Shown here in pieces: positions 34,794-43,765 of a stretch of 58,584 nt of DNA (its first letter is position 1; each line of letters begins with the position of its first letter). Source of the DNA: an uncultured Christensenella sp. (lineage in GTDB: Bacteria > Bacillota > Clostridia > Christensenellales > UBA3700). A program made the translations under genes and the position numbers. The stretch spans positions 1 to 58,584 of the forward strand of contig CAJUBA010000011.1 of NCBI GenBank assembly GCA_910584635.1. Reading direction: 5' to 3'. Under the pieces are notes generated by a model. That model ran no database searches. It was not told where the DNA came from and worked only from the letters and a program-made list of their open reading frames with translations.

Positions 34794-37484
34794 ATGGGAA
34801 TATTCGGAAAAATTTTTCCTAGCCACAACGACAGAGAATTAAAGAAGATATACAAGACGGTAGACAAGGTAGTCGCGTTGGAAGAGAAGTTCAAGGCTAT
34901 GAGCGACGAAGAGTTGAAGGCTTGCACAAAACAGTATACGGACAGAATCGAGCAGGGAGAAAGCCTTGATTCGCTTCTTCCCGAAGCGTTCGCTACGGTA
35001 AGAGAAGCGAGCGACAGAGTTTTGGGAATGCGTCATTTCTATGTTCAACTTGTCGGCGGCGTGGTACTGTATCAGGGCAGAATCGCCGAGATGCGCACGG
35101 GTGAAGGTAAGACGTTGGTCGCTACGCTCGCAGGCTACCTCAAAGCGCTTGCAAAGAAGGGCGTACACGTAGTTACCGTAAACGAATATTTGGCAAGGCG
35201 CGACGCCGAATGGATGGGCAAAGTCTATAAATTTTTGGGACTGACGGTAGGCATAAACTGTTCGGGCATGTCCAAAGAAGATAAGACAAAGGCGTATAAC
35301 TGCGATATTACTTACAGCACGAACAACGAACTCGGTTTTGACTATCTGCGCGACAACATGGTTACGGACAACTCGATGAAAGTTCAAAGAGGTTTGGAAT
35401 TTGCCATAGTCGACGAAGTGGACAGTATTTTGGTCGACGAAGCGAGAACTCCGCTTATTATCAGCGGTCGCGGAAAAAAATCGAGCGATATGTATATTAC
35501 CGCAAACAAATTCGTAAAGACGCTTAATGAAGAGGATTACGAAATAGGCGAAAAGGAAAAATCGGTATTTCTTAACGAAAACGGAACGGAGAAAGCGGAA
35601 AAATATTTTAACGTAGAAAATCTTTCCGATTACGAAAATCAGTCATTGAAACATTATATCGACAACGCTCTTAAAGCCAACTTTATAATGAAAGAGGAAG
35701 ACAATTATATCGTCGTGGATAAAGAAGTCGTAATTATCGACGAATTTACCGGCAGACAGATGATAGGCAGAAGATTCAGCGACGGATTGCATCAGGCTAT
35801 CGAAGCCAAAGAAGGCGTGCCGATAAAGTCCGAAGACAAGACTATGGCGACGATAACTTTCCAAAACTTTTTCAGACTGTATAAACGTCTTTCCGGTATG
35901 ACCGGTACCGCGAAGACGGAAGAAAACGAATTCGATACCATATACGGACTTGACGTCGTTGTAATTCCTACAAACAAACCGATTGTAAGAATTGACGAGC
36001 CGGATATTTTGTTCAAAAGCAAAAGCGGCAAATATAAAGCGATTGTCGAAGATATAAAGAAATGTTACGAAAAGCGACAACCAGTCCTCGTAGGTACTTT
36101 GAGCGTAGAAAAGTCCGAAGAACTTTCTCGTATACTTAAAAAGCAGGGAATTCCCCACAACGTACTCAACGCTAAGAATCACGAAAAAGAAGCGGAGATA
36201 GTAGCGCAGGCGGGCAAGAGCGGAGCGGTAACCATCGCTACGAACATGGCAGGTAGAGGTACGGATATTCTTTTGGGAGGCAATCCCGAATTTCTCGCTA
36301 AGCAGAAACTCGCGAATATGGGTTATTCGCACGAACTTATAGAGCAAGCGACTTCGTTTGCCAACACCGAAGACGAAGGGGTACTCAAGGCGAGAGGAGA
36401 TTATAAAAAGTATTACGATTTGTTTGCAAAAGACACCAATGCCGAGAAGCAGGAAGTAGTCGCGGCGGGCGGATTGAGAATCATAGGCACGGAACGCAAC
36501 GAGTCGCGTCGTATAGACAATCAGTTGAGAGGACGTAGCGGAAGACAGGGCGACCCGGGTTCTTCGGTATTCTATCTTGCCATGGACGACGATATGATGA
36601 GAATATACGGCGGAGATCACATGGTAAAGATTGCCGACGCTTTGCACTTGGACGAAGATACTCCTATTATCAGCAAATTGATTACAAGACAAGTAGAATC
36701 CTCGCAGGCAAGAGTGGAAGACAGAAACTTCTCTATTCGTAAACACGTTTTGGGTTACGACGACGTAATGAACAAGCAAAGAGAAATTATTTACGAGCAG
36801 AGAAATATCGTGCTTGACGGTATGGACGTGCATGTTCAAATACTCGCTATGATGGAAGCGGTAATCAACAGAATCTGTACGGCTTACGTCGATTATAAAG
36901 AAGACCATAGAAATTGGAATTACGAGGACTTTAACAAACAACTCGAAGACAGCGTGCTTGAGAGCGGAATGGAGTTGATTACTCCCGACTATATCGCCGA
37001 TCTTTCGGACAATTCGATAAGCGGACTTGTGGAGAGTATTTATCAAGTGGCGAAAGAACAGTACGAAAAGAAATGCGAGTATGTCAAAAACGAAATCGGA
37101 GTTGATTTTGCAAGATTCGAACGCGACTGCATGCTCTATAACGTAGACAGTAAATGGATGAATCATATCGACGATATGAGCGAACTCAAACAGGGTATAG
37201 GACTTGTCGCTTACGCGCAAAGAGATCCCGTAACCCAGTATAAATTTGAAGGCGCGGAAATGTTTGACAGGATGGTCGAAGCCATTCAGTACGATACTGT
37301 GCGCACGCTTGTAAAATGTAAATTCGAAAAGGCTACGCAGACGCAGTCTAAAGAACAGAGCGATACGGTAACGAACGAGGAACTCAATAAAGTAAGGACC
37401 GTTGTCAGCGAAAAGAAACCAAGACCCAATGATAAGTGTCCTTGCGGGAGTGGGAAGAAGTATAAGCAGTGTTGCGGTAAATAG
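34794..37484 (+). CDS. secA: Preprotein translocase ATPase SecA
   Basis: 896 aa, motor of the Sec export pathway at the inner face of the membrane. Walker A MRTGEGKTLVATL (about residues 101-113), DEAD-like VDEVDSILVDEARTPLIISG (about 207-226), the preprotein cross-linking domain, ATNMAGRGTDI, RIIGTERNESRRIDNQLRGR, and a C-terminal zinc motif CPCGSGKKYKQCC. GGAAGG ribosome binding site. It is probably responsible for exporting the DGR target and the transglutaminase lipoprotein found in this window. Confidence 0.98.
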   Translation: MGIFGKIFPSHNDRELKKIYKTVDKVVALEEKFKAMSDEELKACTKQYTDRIEQGESLDSLLPEAFATVREASDRVLGMRHFYVQLVGGVVLYQGRIAEMRTGEGKTLVATLAGYLKALAKKGVHVVTVNEYLARRDAEWMGKVYKFLGLTVGINCSGMSKEDKTKAYNCDITYSTNNELGFDYLRDNMVTDNSMKVQRGLEFAIVDEVDSILVDEARTPLIISGRGKKSSDMYITANKFVKTLNEEDYEIGEKEKSVFLNENGTEKAEKYFNVENLSDYENQSLKHYIDNALKANFIMKEEDNYIVVDKEVVIIDEFTGRQMIGRRFSDGLHQAIEAKEGVPIKSEDKTMATITFQNFFRLYKRLSGMTGTAKTEENEFDTIYGLDVVVIPTNKPIVRIDEPDILFKSKSGKYKAIVEDIKKCYEKRQPVLVGTLSVEKSEELSRILKKQGIPHNVLNAKNHEKEAEIVAQAGKSGAVTIATNMAGRGTDILLGGNPEFLAKQKLANMGYSHELIEQATSFANTEDEGVLKARGDYKKYYDLFAKDTNAEKQEVVAAGGLRIIGTERNESRRIDNQLRGRSGRQGDPGSSVFYLAMDDDMMRIYGGDHMVKIADALHLDEDTPIISKLITRQVESSQARVEDRNFSIRKHVLGYDDVMNKQREIIYEQRNIVLDGMDVHVQILAMMEAVINRICTAYVDYKEDHRNWNYEDFNKQLEDSVLESGMELITPDYIADLSDNSISGLVESIYQVAKEQYEKKCEYVKNEIGVDFARFERDCMLYNVDSKWMNHIDDMSELKQGIGLVAYAQRDPVTQYKFEGAEMFDRMVEAIQYDTVRTLVKCKFEKATQTQSKEQSDTVTNEELNKVRTVVSEKKPRPNDKCPCGSGKKYKQCCGK

Positions 37485-37489
37485 ACAAC

Positions 37490-37745
37490 ATCGTATAGCA
37501 GCCCTCTTTTTATTCCGTTCGTCGGGACTCGGGAGACGACGTGTACGTACATTACACTTGACGCCTCCGCTCGCCCTAGAGCCGTATAAAAATAGAACAA
37601 CTATCCAATGTTGTGCGACCGCGCAATAGCGCCGTGTACAGCAAGTACACCGGGTAGATTGGATTGCTTCCGGCGTAAAATCTACGCTACACCTAGATTT
37701 ACGTTTGGTCGGGGAAAGCGAAAGCGAAGTCGAAATATCTAGCGT
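37490..37745. repeat. Intergenic region with family-A repeat
   Basis: The gap between secA and prfB holds a degenerate family-A copy at about 37673-37741 (GGCGTAAAATCTACGCTACA ... TTTACGTTTGGTCGGGGAAA ... GTCGAAATATCTAG). The preceding 180 bp shows no gene; it carries inverted GTGTAC/GTACAC motifs (37633, 37651) of unknown meaning. Confidence 0.6.
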
Positions 37746-37782
37746 AATAAAAAACAATATAGAAAATATAAAAGGTATAAAT

Positions 37783-38883
37783 ATGCTTACAATAGAACAA
37801 GCAAAATGGGACTATTCAAAAATAAATAAATCGCTTCTCGAAGTCAGGGAGGCGTTGGATTACGACGGTCTTTTTAAGCGCGCCGAAGAATTGAGAGTTG
37901 AGCAGGGAAAAGACGGCTTTTGGGACGACATGGAAAATGCCCAGCAGGTTAATCGCGAACTTTCGAGAATAGAAACAAAAATGAAACATTTTGACAAATT
38001 GTATTCGCAAGGCGAGGATTTGCAAGTGTTGATAGAACTGACGGAAGACGGCGGCGGCGAAGAGGAACTTGAAGAGTTGCAAAAAGAGTTGGACGCTTTT
38101 TCCGCGAACGTAGAAAGTTTGAGATTGGAAACTCTGCTTAAAGGCAAGTATGACGCAAACAACGCTATACTGACTTTGCACGCCGGCGCTGGCGGTACCG
38201 AGGCTCAGGACTGGGCGAATATGCTGTATAGAATGTATACCAGATATTCCGAGAGAGTAGGATACAAAGTCGTGGAAGTGGACAAACTCGCAGGCGACGA
38301 AGCGGGAATTAAGAGCGTAACTTTCAAGGTAATAGGAGAAAACGCTTACGGTTATCTCAAATCGGAAAAGGGCGTGCATAGACTTGTCAGAATTTCTCCG
38401 TTTGATTCAAACGCAAGACGGCATACGTCTTTCGCGTCTTTGGAAGTTATGCCGGAAATTGAAAATCAAAACGAGATAAAGATAAACAGCGAAGATTTGA
38501 AGATAGATACCTATCGAAGCGGAGGCGCGGGCGGACAGCACGTCAACAAGACGGAAAGCGCGATAAGAATTACTCATATACCGACCGGTATTGTCGTTCA
38601 GTGTCAAAACGAACGCAGTCAGATTCAAAACAGGGAACAGGCTATGGGTATGCTTGTATCCAAACTCATAGAAAGACAGGAACGCGAAATGCAGGAAAAG
38701 GAATTGGAACTCAAAGGCGATATAAAGAAAATCGAGTGGGGAAGTCAGATTCGCAGTTATGTTTTCTGTCCGTATACAATGGTAAAAGACCACCGAACGG
38801 GTTGCGAAACGGGCAATATAAGCGCGGTAATGGACGGGGATATAGAACAGTTTATTTTTGATTATCTCAAAAAAGCCAACTAA
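37783..38883 (+). CDS. prfB: Peptide chain release factor 2
   Basis: RF2, recognises UGA/UAA. It has the SPF anticodon-like tripeptide in VRISPFDSNARRHTS and the catalytic GGQ in RSGGAGGQHVNKTESAIR. The start is the ATG at 37783 after AAAGG; the longer frame begins inside the upstream repeat. The 366-aa frame is continuous, so the programmed +1 frameshift common in prfB (in-frame UGA near codon 25) is absent here. tsaD follows 7 bp after the stop. Confidence 0.95.
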   Translation: MLTIEQAKWDYSKINKSLLEVREALDYDGLFKRAEELRVEQGKDGFWDDMENAQQVNRELSRIETKMKHFDKLYSQGEDLQVLIELTEDGGGEEELEELQKELDAFSANVESLRLETLLKGKYDANNAILTLHAGAGGTEAQDWANMLYRMYTRYSERVGYKVVEVDKLAGDEAGIKSVTFKVIGENAYGYLKSEKGVHRLVRISPFDSNARRHTSFASLEVMPEIENQNEIKINSEDLKIDTYRSGGAGGQHVNKTESAIRITHIPTGIVVQCQNERSQIQNREQAMGMLVSKLIERQEREMQEKELELKGDIKKIEWGSQIRSYVFCPYTMVKDHRTGCETGNISAVMDGDIEQFIFDYLKKAN

Positions 38884-38890
38884 TGAAGTT

Positions 38891-39952
38891 ATGAAGTATA
38901 TCGATATAGCCAATGAAAAACTCGATAAAATGCGCGACCGCGAAGATATAATTATCCTTGCGATAGAAAGTTCGTGCGACGAAACGGCGGTAGCGATAAC
39001 AAAGGGCAGAACTCTACTGTCCAACGTAATTGCCTCCCAAATCGATATTCATAAAAGATTTGGCGGAGTAGTGCCTGAAATTGCGTCGAGAAATCATACC
39101 ATGGCTATCGACGGCGTTACGGCGCAGGCTTTGGAAGAAGCAAAACTTACGCTAGACGACGTCGACTGTATTGCGGTAACCTACGGCGCGGGACTTCTGG
39201 GCGCTTTGATAGTGGGAGTATCTTACGCAAAAGCGTTGGCGTACGCGACAAAAAAACCATTGATTGCCGTAAATCATATAAAGGGACATATCGCGGCAAA
39301 TTATATCGCGAAACCCGATTTGGAACCGCCTTATTTGTGTTTGATTGCCAGCGGCGGACATACTACTATCGCTTACGTAAAATCGCTTGTCGACGTGGAG
39401 ATAAAAGGCGCGACGCAGGACGACGCTTGCGGAGAAGCGTTTGATAAAGTAGCAAGAGTTTTGGGATTGCCATATCCGGGCGGACCTCAAATAGAAAAGT
39501 TGGCGAAGGAAGGAACGGCAAATATTGCTTTACCCACTCCTTATAAAGACAAAGATACCTATGATTTTTCATACAGCGGTATAAAGACCGCGGTAATCAA
39601 TTACGCTCATAAGTGCGAGCAAAAAGGCGAATCGCTTAGAAGAGCCGATCTCGCTTGTTCTTTCCAAGAAAAAGTAACCGATATAATGGTAGACAATACG
39701 ATAAGGTGCGCGGTCGATATGAATGTCGACACGGTAGTTATTGCAGGCGGAGTCGGCGCAAACGGAGTATTGAGAGAAAAGATGCAAAAGCGCGCGCAAG
39801 AAAAGGGGATTACAGTCTACTATCCGCCGATGAAATTATGTACCGATAACGGCGCAATGATTGCTTCGCACGCTTATAATATGATTAAATCGGGAGCGAA
39901 ATCAAGCGATATTGATTTGGACGCCAACGCCAACGTTAAGGTAGTCGATTGA
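38891..39952 (+). CDS. tsaD: tRNA N6-threonylcarbamoyladenosine transferase TsaD
   Basis: Catalytic subunit for t6A37 of ANN-decoding tRNAs. Seen are LAIESSCDETAVAI, VVPEIASRNHTMAIDGVT, GAGLLGALIVGVSYAKALAY, IASGGHTTI, GYPYPGG-like LPYPGGPQIEKLA and CTDNGAMIA. I take the ATG at 38891 just after prfB; a TTG at 38858 inside prfB and an ATG at about 38930 (MRDRED) are alternatives. About 353 aa. Usually partnered by TsaB, TsaC and TsaE, which are not in this window. Confidence 0.94.
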   Translation: MKYIDIANEKLDKMRDREDIIILAIESSCDETAVAITKGRTLLSNVIASQIDIHKRFGGVVPEIASRNHTMAIDGVTAQALEEAKLTLDDVDCIAVTYGAGLLGALIVGVSYAKALAYATKKPLIAVNHIKGHIAANYIAKPDLEPPYLCLIASGGHTTIAYVKSLVDVEIKGATQDDACGEAFDKVARVLGLPYPGGPQIEKLAKEGTANIALPTPYKDKDTYDFSYSGIKTAVINYAHKCEQKGESLRRADLACSFQEKVTDIMVDNTIRCAVDMNVDTVVIAGGVGANGVLREKMQKRAQEKGITVYYPPMKLCTDNGAMIASHAYNMIKSGAKSSDIDLDANANVKVVD

Positions 39953-39975
39953 GCGAGGGGGAGAGCGTAAAACTT

Positions 39976-40022
39976 TTCCGACTAAAATCGGAGTGAAACG
40001 AAGATTTTACGTTTGGTCGGGG
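39976..40022 (+). repeat. Family-A repeat, left inverted flank of the DGR cassette
   Basis: This 47-bp copy, with core GTGAAACGAAGATTT, is the inverted partner of 42301-42347 (about 41 of 47 positions identical). The distinctive core is shared only by these two copies among those I read. The trailing GTCGAAATATCTAG and a GCCGAAGGCTATCC linker continue to about 40065. Confidence 0.75.
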
Positions 40023-40102
40023 AGAGCGAAGTCGAAATATCTAGTTCAATGCCGAAGGCTATCCGTATAAAAATTCTATATTCTATCCTAAAATCATTTC
40101 TC

Positions 40103-40159
40103 TAAACAAAACGCCCGACCGTAAAATTCAAAAGAAGAATCCGTTGAATATGGTCGGGC
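40103..40159 (-). terminator. Terminator of the DGR minus-strand transcript
   Basis: Stem GCCCGACC (40113-40120) with GGTCGGGC (40152-40159), plus an inner ATTCAA/TTGAAT stem. On the minus strand it is followed by GTTTTGTTT. It would end the RT-avd-TR transcript about 130 nt past the TR. Confidence 0.75.
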
Positions 40160-40460
40160 ATAGATTTACCATTCGCCAATGGCGACATGGCAGGACGCGA
40201 AGCCCCTTCATCTCCGTTCGCTGTCCGAAATACCTTGATAAGTCGGAATCGGGAAAATACTTACTGCTTTTTGCAGTGGAGTGAAGCGCGGGACGCACGG
40301 CGTACGAGTCAGTGGCGGGTTTGTTATTGTTATTAGATCCGTCTGCTAAAAGCGTTTTGGCGTTTGAGTAGTTATTATTATTCGCCGAACGCAGCCAGGA
40401 ATGCGTCTCCCCCAAACAGGAGTGGCTTTCGCCCTAAAAATTTATTTACGGTTTATCGCG
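40160..40460 (-). ncRNA. DGR template RNA region (contains TR)
   Basis: A non-coding stretch downstream of avd on the same strand, running into the terminator at 40159. It includes the TR (40287-40402) with 58 nt before it and about 125 nt after it. In the characterised Bordetella phage DGR, flanking RNA on both sides of the TR is needed for cDNA priming, so the whole stretch is probably functional RNA. An ORF covers part of it only because the TR copies coding sequence. Confidence 0.7.
40287..40402 (-). repeat. DGR template repeat (TR)
   Basis: 116 bp matching the VR at 43710-43824. Read as protein it would give WLRSANNNNYSNAKTLLADG, then SNNNNKPATDSYAVRPA: two AAY-rich clusters, the usual DGR design that lets adenine mutagenesis change amino acids. 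Of 35 adenines in the TR, 16 are altered in the VR. No non-adenine base is substituted; a single G is missing from the VR. Downstream of the GC-rich end (GCCGTGCGTCCCGCG) the TR flank differs from the VR flank (CTTCAC against TTTCAT), as expected for IMH* against IMH. Confidence 0.95.
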
Positions 40461-40994
40461 TCAAGTCTTGGAATTTTCGCTGTAATTTTTCGTCGACCTT
40501 ATCCAGCCGTGCAGAAGTTTTTTTATTTCTGAATTTTGCAGGGCTATGACTTTGACTTGTTTTAGTGTAATTGCGCGCATACGGTAAGCCGTTTCGCTGT
40601 AATAATCAAGCACGCTTAGTTTGACAAGCGCTTCTTTTTGTGATTTTTCTCTTTCGCCGTCTTTTTCGTAATTTGCTCGGTAAAGACATTCTATAAGTTC
40701 GACGGAATTGTTTTGAAGTCTGCTTATTATGCTCCAACGCAATTTTTTGGGCGATTTTTCCGTAATAACGAAAATGTATTCGCTCAACTTTTTAGCGTTT
40801 GTAAAAACTGCCATTTCCCTGTCTTTCGGAGGGTCGAAATCAACGATTCTGTATTTGGGTTTCAATCCGCTTTCCGGCGGGATAGGGGAGGATGGTTGCG
40901 GTGGTTTTTTGCCGCGTTCCATATCTTTTTTGTAATAATCGCAGTTGAGTTCTTGCGCTATCTCGTCATTGACAAATTTGATATTCTCGCTCAT
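40461..40994 (-). CDS. avd: Avd-like DGR accessory protein
   Basis: 177 aa. Residues about 60-168 match the Avd/four-helix-bundle pattern: KLRWSIISRLQNNSVELIEC (84-103), then LDYYSETAYRMRAITLKQ and the family-typical end LLHGWIRS (160-167). Avd binds the RT and template RNA and is required for mutagenic retrohoming in characterised DGRs. A 60-residue N-terminal extension containing a Pro-rich stretch is extra. The start overlaps the RT stop by 29 bp with AGAGGAA upstream, so the two are translationally coupled. TR lies directly downstream. Confidence 0.88.
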   Translation of the reverse strand: MSENIKFVNDEIAQELNCDYYKKDMERGKKPPQPSSPIPPESGLKPKYRIVDFDPPKDREMAVFTNAKKLSEYIFVITEKSPKKLRWSIISRLQNNSVELIECLYRANYEKDGEREKSQKEALVKLSVLDYYSETAYRMRAITLKQVKVIALQNSEIKKLLHGWIRSTKNYSENSKT

Positions 40995-42138
40995 TTGAAA
41001 GTTCCTCTAAATTCAAAGTATTGTTTAGGTATTCGAGGTTTCTCTTTCTTTTGAGTTCGTCAATATCGAGTTTGATTTTAATTTCCCGAATAAATTTTAC
41101 GCTCTTCGCATGAGAGAGATGACCAAGCAACGACGAGGAAGATTGTTGCAACCGTTTTTCGTCTATTAGTCCTTCGATATACGCTTTTTTGAGTAGAGAG
41201 GTTTTTTGTCTGAATCTGCGTTTTGTGGCTTTTTTGACGGTCTTTATAAGTTTACCGTTTTCGCCTATTTTATAATTATATCCCAGATACGTAATGCCGT
41301 TTTTGAAAGGAAATATTTGAGTTTTGTCGTTTAACTCAAGTCCCAAATCGGCGCATGCCAATCGGAGTATTTCCAATACTTTTTTCAGATACTCTTTGTC
41401 GGGGTGAGCCATGACAAAGTCGTCCATGTATCTGGAATAAGTCTTTATTCTAAGTTTTTCTTTTATCAGTCTGTCTATCGGGTCGAGATAATACATCCCG
41501 AATATTTGACTTGTCTGATTGCCTATCGGAACTCCGCGTTTTGTAAATTCGCCCGTTCCCAAAGAATCGACGCCGTATTTTGCCAAGAATTCTTTCTTCG
41601 TATGGTATCCGTCCACAACGTCGCTAAGCAGTTGTTTCATTTTACTATCTTCTATTTGAGAGAGTATCACGCGTTTGAGATTGTCATGGGGTATGCACGC
41701 AAAATATTTGAGTATATCGCATTTGAGAAAATAACAGTCAACGCCGTGTTTGTCTATCAGTCTTCTCAACATCTTTTCAAATCTTTCCAATGCGAAATGC
41801 AGACCTTTTCCTTTTTGACAAACGCAATTATCAAATATGACCTTTTTAGAGAAGTACGGAGTAAGAACGTTGTCGCAAATAGTGCGTTGGACAATTCTGT
41901 CGGAGTATCTCATGTTTTGTATTTCTCTAAGTTTGGGTTCTCTGACGTAAAAAGTATGATAACCTCCAAACTTAAACTTACCGCTTTGAAGTCGTCTGTA
42001 CAAATCAAAGATATGCGAAAGCATATTTATTTCGAATTTGACAATAGGCTTTTTGCTTCGACGGGCGCAACGGTTTTTTATATGCGCTTCGTAAAGATTT
42101 TCAAAAGTAAAAACTTCGTCGTAAGTTATTGTTATCAT
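40966..42138 (-). CDS. Diversity-generating retroelement reverse transcriptase
   Basis: 390 aa. RT palm motifs: catalytic Asp141 in LKCDILKYF, the DGR-type signature GVPIGNQTSQ (202-211), and RYMDDFVMAH with YMDD at 237-240, then thumb-like LNDKTQIFPFKNGITYLGYN. There is no maturase or endonuclease domain, unlike group II intron RTs. The ATG at 42138 has AAAGGA ten bases upstream; the frame extends further upstream without a better start. It copies TR RNA with adenine misincorporation. Order on this strand is RT-avd-TR, divergent from the target gene. Confidence 0.93.
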   Translation of the reverse strand: MITITYDEVFTFENLYEAHIKNRCARRSKKPIVKFEINMLSHIFDLYRRLQSGKFKFGGYHTFYVREPKLREIQNMRYSDRIVQRTICDNVLTPYFSKKVIFDNCVCQKGKGLHFALERFEKMLRRLIDKHGVDCYFLKCDILKYFACIPHDNLKRVILSQIEDSKMKQLLSDVVDGYHTKKEFLAKYGVDSLGTGEFTKRGVPIGNQTSQIFGMYYLDPIDRLIKEKLRIKTYSRYMDDFVMAHPDKEYLKKVLEILRLACADLGLELNDKTQIFPFKNGITYLGYNYKIGENGKLIKTVKKATKRRFRQKTSLLKKAYIEGLIDEKRLQQSSSSLLGHLSHAKSVKFIREIKIKLDIDELKRKRNLEYLNNTLNLEELSNEREYQICQ

Positions 42139-42300
42139 CGGTATTGCGTCCTTTATCGAAAAGCGGAAATAATTATTTGAATATCGGATTAGCAATACCA
42201 AATTTTTAGTTCTGTATAAAAACACTAGCAAACTTCGACAATAATTGTCAATCAAATTACATAATTTTTTTGAAGGGGGAGAATTTAGTCGGACTTTTTT
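42139..42300. other. AT-rich region upstream of the RT gene
   Basis: This gap must contain the promoter for the RT-avd-TR transcript (minus strand). It is AT-rich, with several TATAAT-like hexamers, but I do not see a clear -35/-10 pair. No ORF other than in-frame extension of the RT. Confidence 0.45.
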
Positions 42301-42347
42301 CCCCGACCAAACGCGAAATCTTCGTTTCACTTCGATTTCGGTCGGAC
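42301..42347 (-). repeat. Family-A repeat, right inverted flank of the DGR cassette
   Basis: 47 bp, inverted relative to 39976-40022 and sharing its core GTGAAACGAAGATTT. The pair encloses the terminator, TR, avd and RT. A family-B copy (GATTCTTCGACTACGCTCAG) follows at about 42390-42420; the rest up to 42720 is AT-rich leader without a gene. Confidence 0.75.
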
Positions 42348-42724
42348 TATTTATTTATACGGATTTTTTATATATACTAGATACTTCGATTCTTCGACTA
42401 CGCTCAGAATGACGGATGAATAAGTGAAAGTTTGTTAACTCTCCCTTTTATCGCAAAAATATTTGACTTAGCAAAATTTCTCCCTCTTAAATAGAATTTT
42501 ATTCTAGATATTATTAAAACAGATTAAAAAAACGGTCAAAATTAAGGATTTATAACAAAAATTTACAAAAAAATATATAAAAGGCTTGAATTTACAAAAG
42601 AAGCGATATATAATAGCCTTGTATAATGCCCTTAGAATAGGCGCGGGAATTGATGCAAAAACGCGAGTAAAAATAAGGGGTTGGGTAGTTTGGAAGTAAA
42701 AAGTTGCATCAAACAAGAATAGAC

Positions 42725-42752
42725 TATAATTAGAATATAGAGGACAGAGGAG
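42725..42752 (+). promoter_or_regulatory. -10 box and ribosome binding site of the DGR target
   Basis: TATAAT at 42725-42730, with a poor -35 (TTGCAT at 42704, 15-nt spacer) and a second TAGAAT at 42731. AGAGGAG (42746-42752) lies 8 nt before the TTG start codon at 42761, which decides that start. Confidence 0.5.
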
Positions 42753-42760
42753 AAAGAATA

Positions 42761-43765
42761 TTGTTTAGTCAGAATAGGAGAAAGTTTTCGTTTGCAATTC
42801 TGGGCATAACGGTTGCGATATGCTTATTGATGAGTTGCGTTTTTATAAATCAAATATATTTAGGCGACGACGTGGCAGAGGCTATCAAAGCGGGCGCGTC
42901 GACGGAAGCAGTAGGAGAGTTGCTGCTCAGCGACTACACAAAGCCAAGACCTGACAATAATGTTTTCGACGGAGAAAAGATGGAGAAACTTTACGCTCTG
43001 TTGACGGGAAATCCCAACGCTAAATACTCTGACGTAGTAACGGCGGCGGGAAGTAAGCGTACTTCTAAAAATCTTCGCGACCAAAACGGCGGCAAGTTGG
43101 TAACCGTTACTATCGACGGTATAGAGTGGAACGCAGTTTATTTGTCGACTAATAAAACGGGCGAACCGATATTGACGCTTTGGCAGGCAAAATCCACCGC
43201 CAACGCTAAATGGAATTATCATGCCTTAAACGAAAATGCGGATATTCCGTCGAATATGTACAGCACAAGTATGATAAGAAATATCACTCTTAATGCCGGC
43301 GGAAGATATTATACCAGCAATGCAGGTTCAGGCGAAACCACCGTTCCTCAAGACGCAGGTAATACTTACGCAAAGTATACAATGACAGGCGTAACGGGAA
43401 GCCTTACTTCATTTATTGAAAAACCTGCAAACGTAAGTTGGCAGGAAAGACAGATTTCTCACTTAGTTAACGGATATGCTTATGACTTTAACAACGACGC
43501 TTGGGGCAACGTAGGCTCGGGCGGCGGTTCTAATGCCAACTGGTATAGCGGAATGGTAAATTACTATGGCAAGACAGATTATTCGGAATGGGCAAACGAC
43601 TATATATGGTTGCCGTCGATGACGGAAGCAGGTTGGTACGAAGGTACTTATACAGCGAAAGGTATCTGGGATACGTCGGCAGCAGAGAGAGGCAACAGCA
43701 GTGGCGTTAATTCCTGGCTGCGTTCGGCTTTGTTGTTAACTACTCCTACGCCTATACGCTTTTAG
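42761..43765 (+). pseudogene. DGR target gene, 5' part up to the frameshift (CLec-like domain)
   Basis: TTG start. Residues 9-27 form a signal or anchor segment with a possible lipobox (LMSC). Residues about 60-330 resemble a C-type-lectin/formylglycine-enzyme-like fold: VTIDGIEWNAVYL, DYIWLPSMTEAGW, and NSWLRSA leading into the VR. In the present frame translation ends after 17 aberrant residues (stop at 43763-43765). Adding the missing base joins it to 43711-48351, giving about 1863 aa. As it stands, the product would be a truncated exported 334-aa protein that lacks its membrane and cytosolic parts. Confidence 0.85.

Noticed and set aside
37705..37782. Upstream extension of prfB into the repeat
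   Set aside because: The extension would encode family-A repeat sequence, and AAAGG sits in front of the ATG at 37783.
40128..40415. Minus-strand ORF of 95 codons downstream of avd
   Set aside because: Its first half is the template repeat, which copies coding sequence of the target gene. The rest is the TR downstream flank; there is no ribosome binding site and it ends in the terminator. It is treated as non-coding template RNA.
40966..42138. Group II intron or retron origin of the reverse transcriptase
   Set aside because: No maturase or endonuclease domain and no intron RNA features were seen. The GNQTSQ motif, adjacent Avd-like protein and adenine-biased TR/VR pair fit a DGR.
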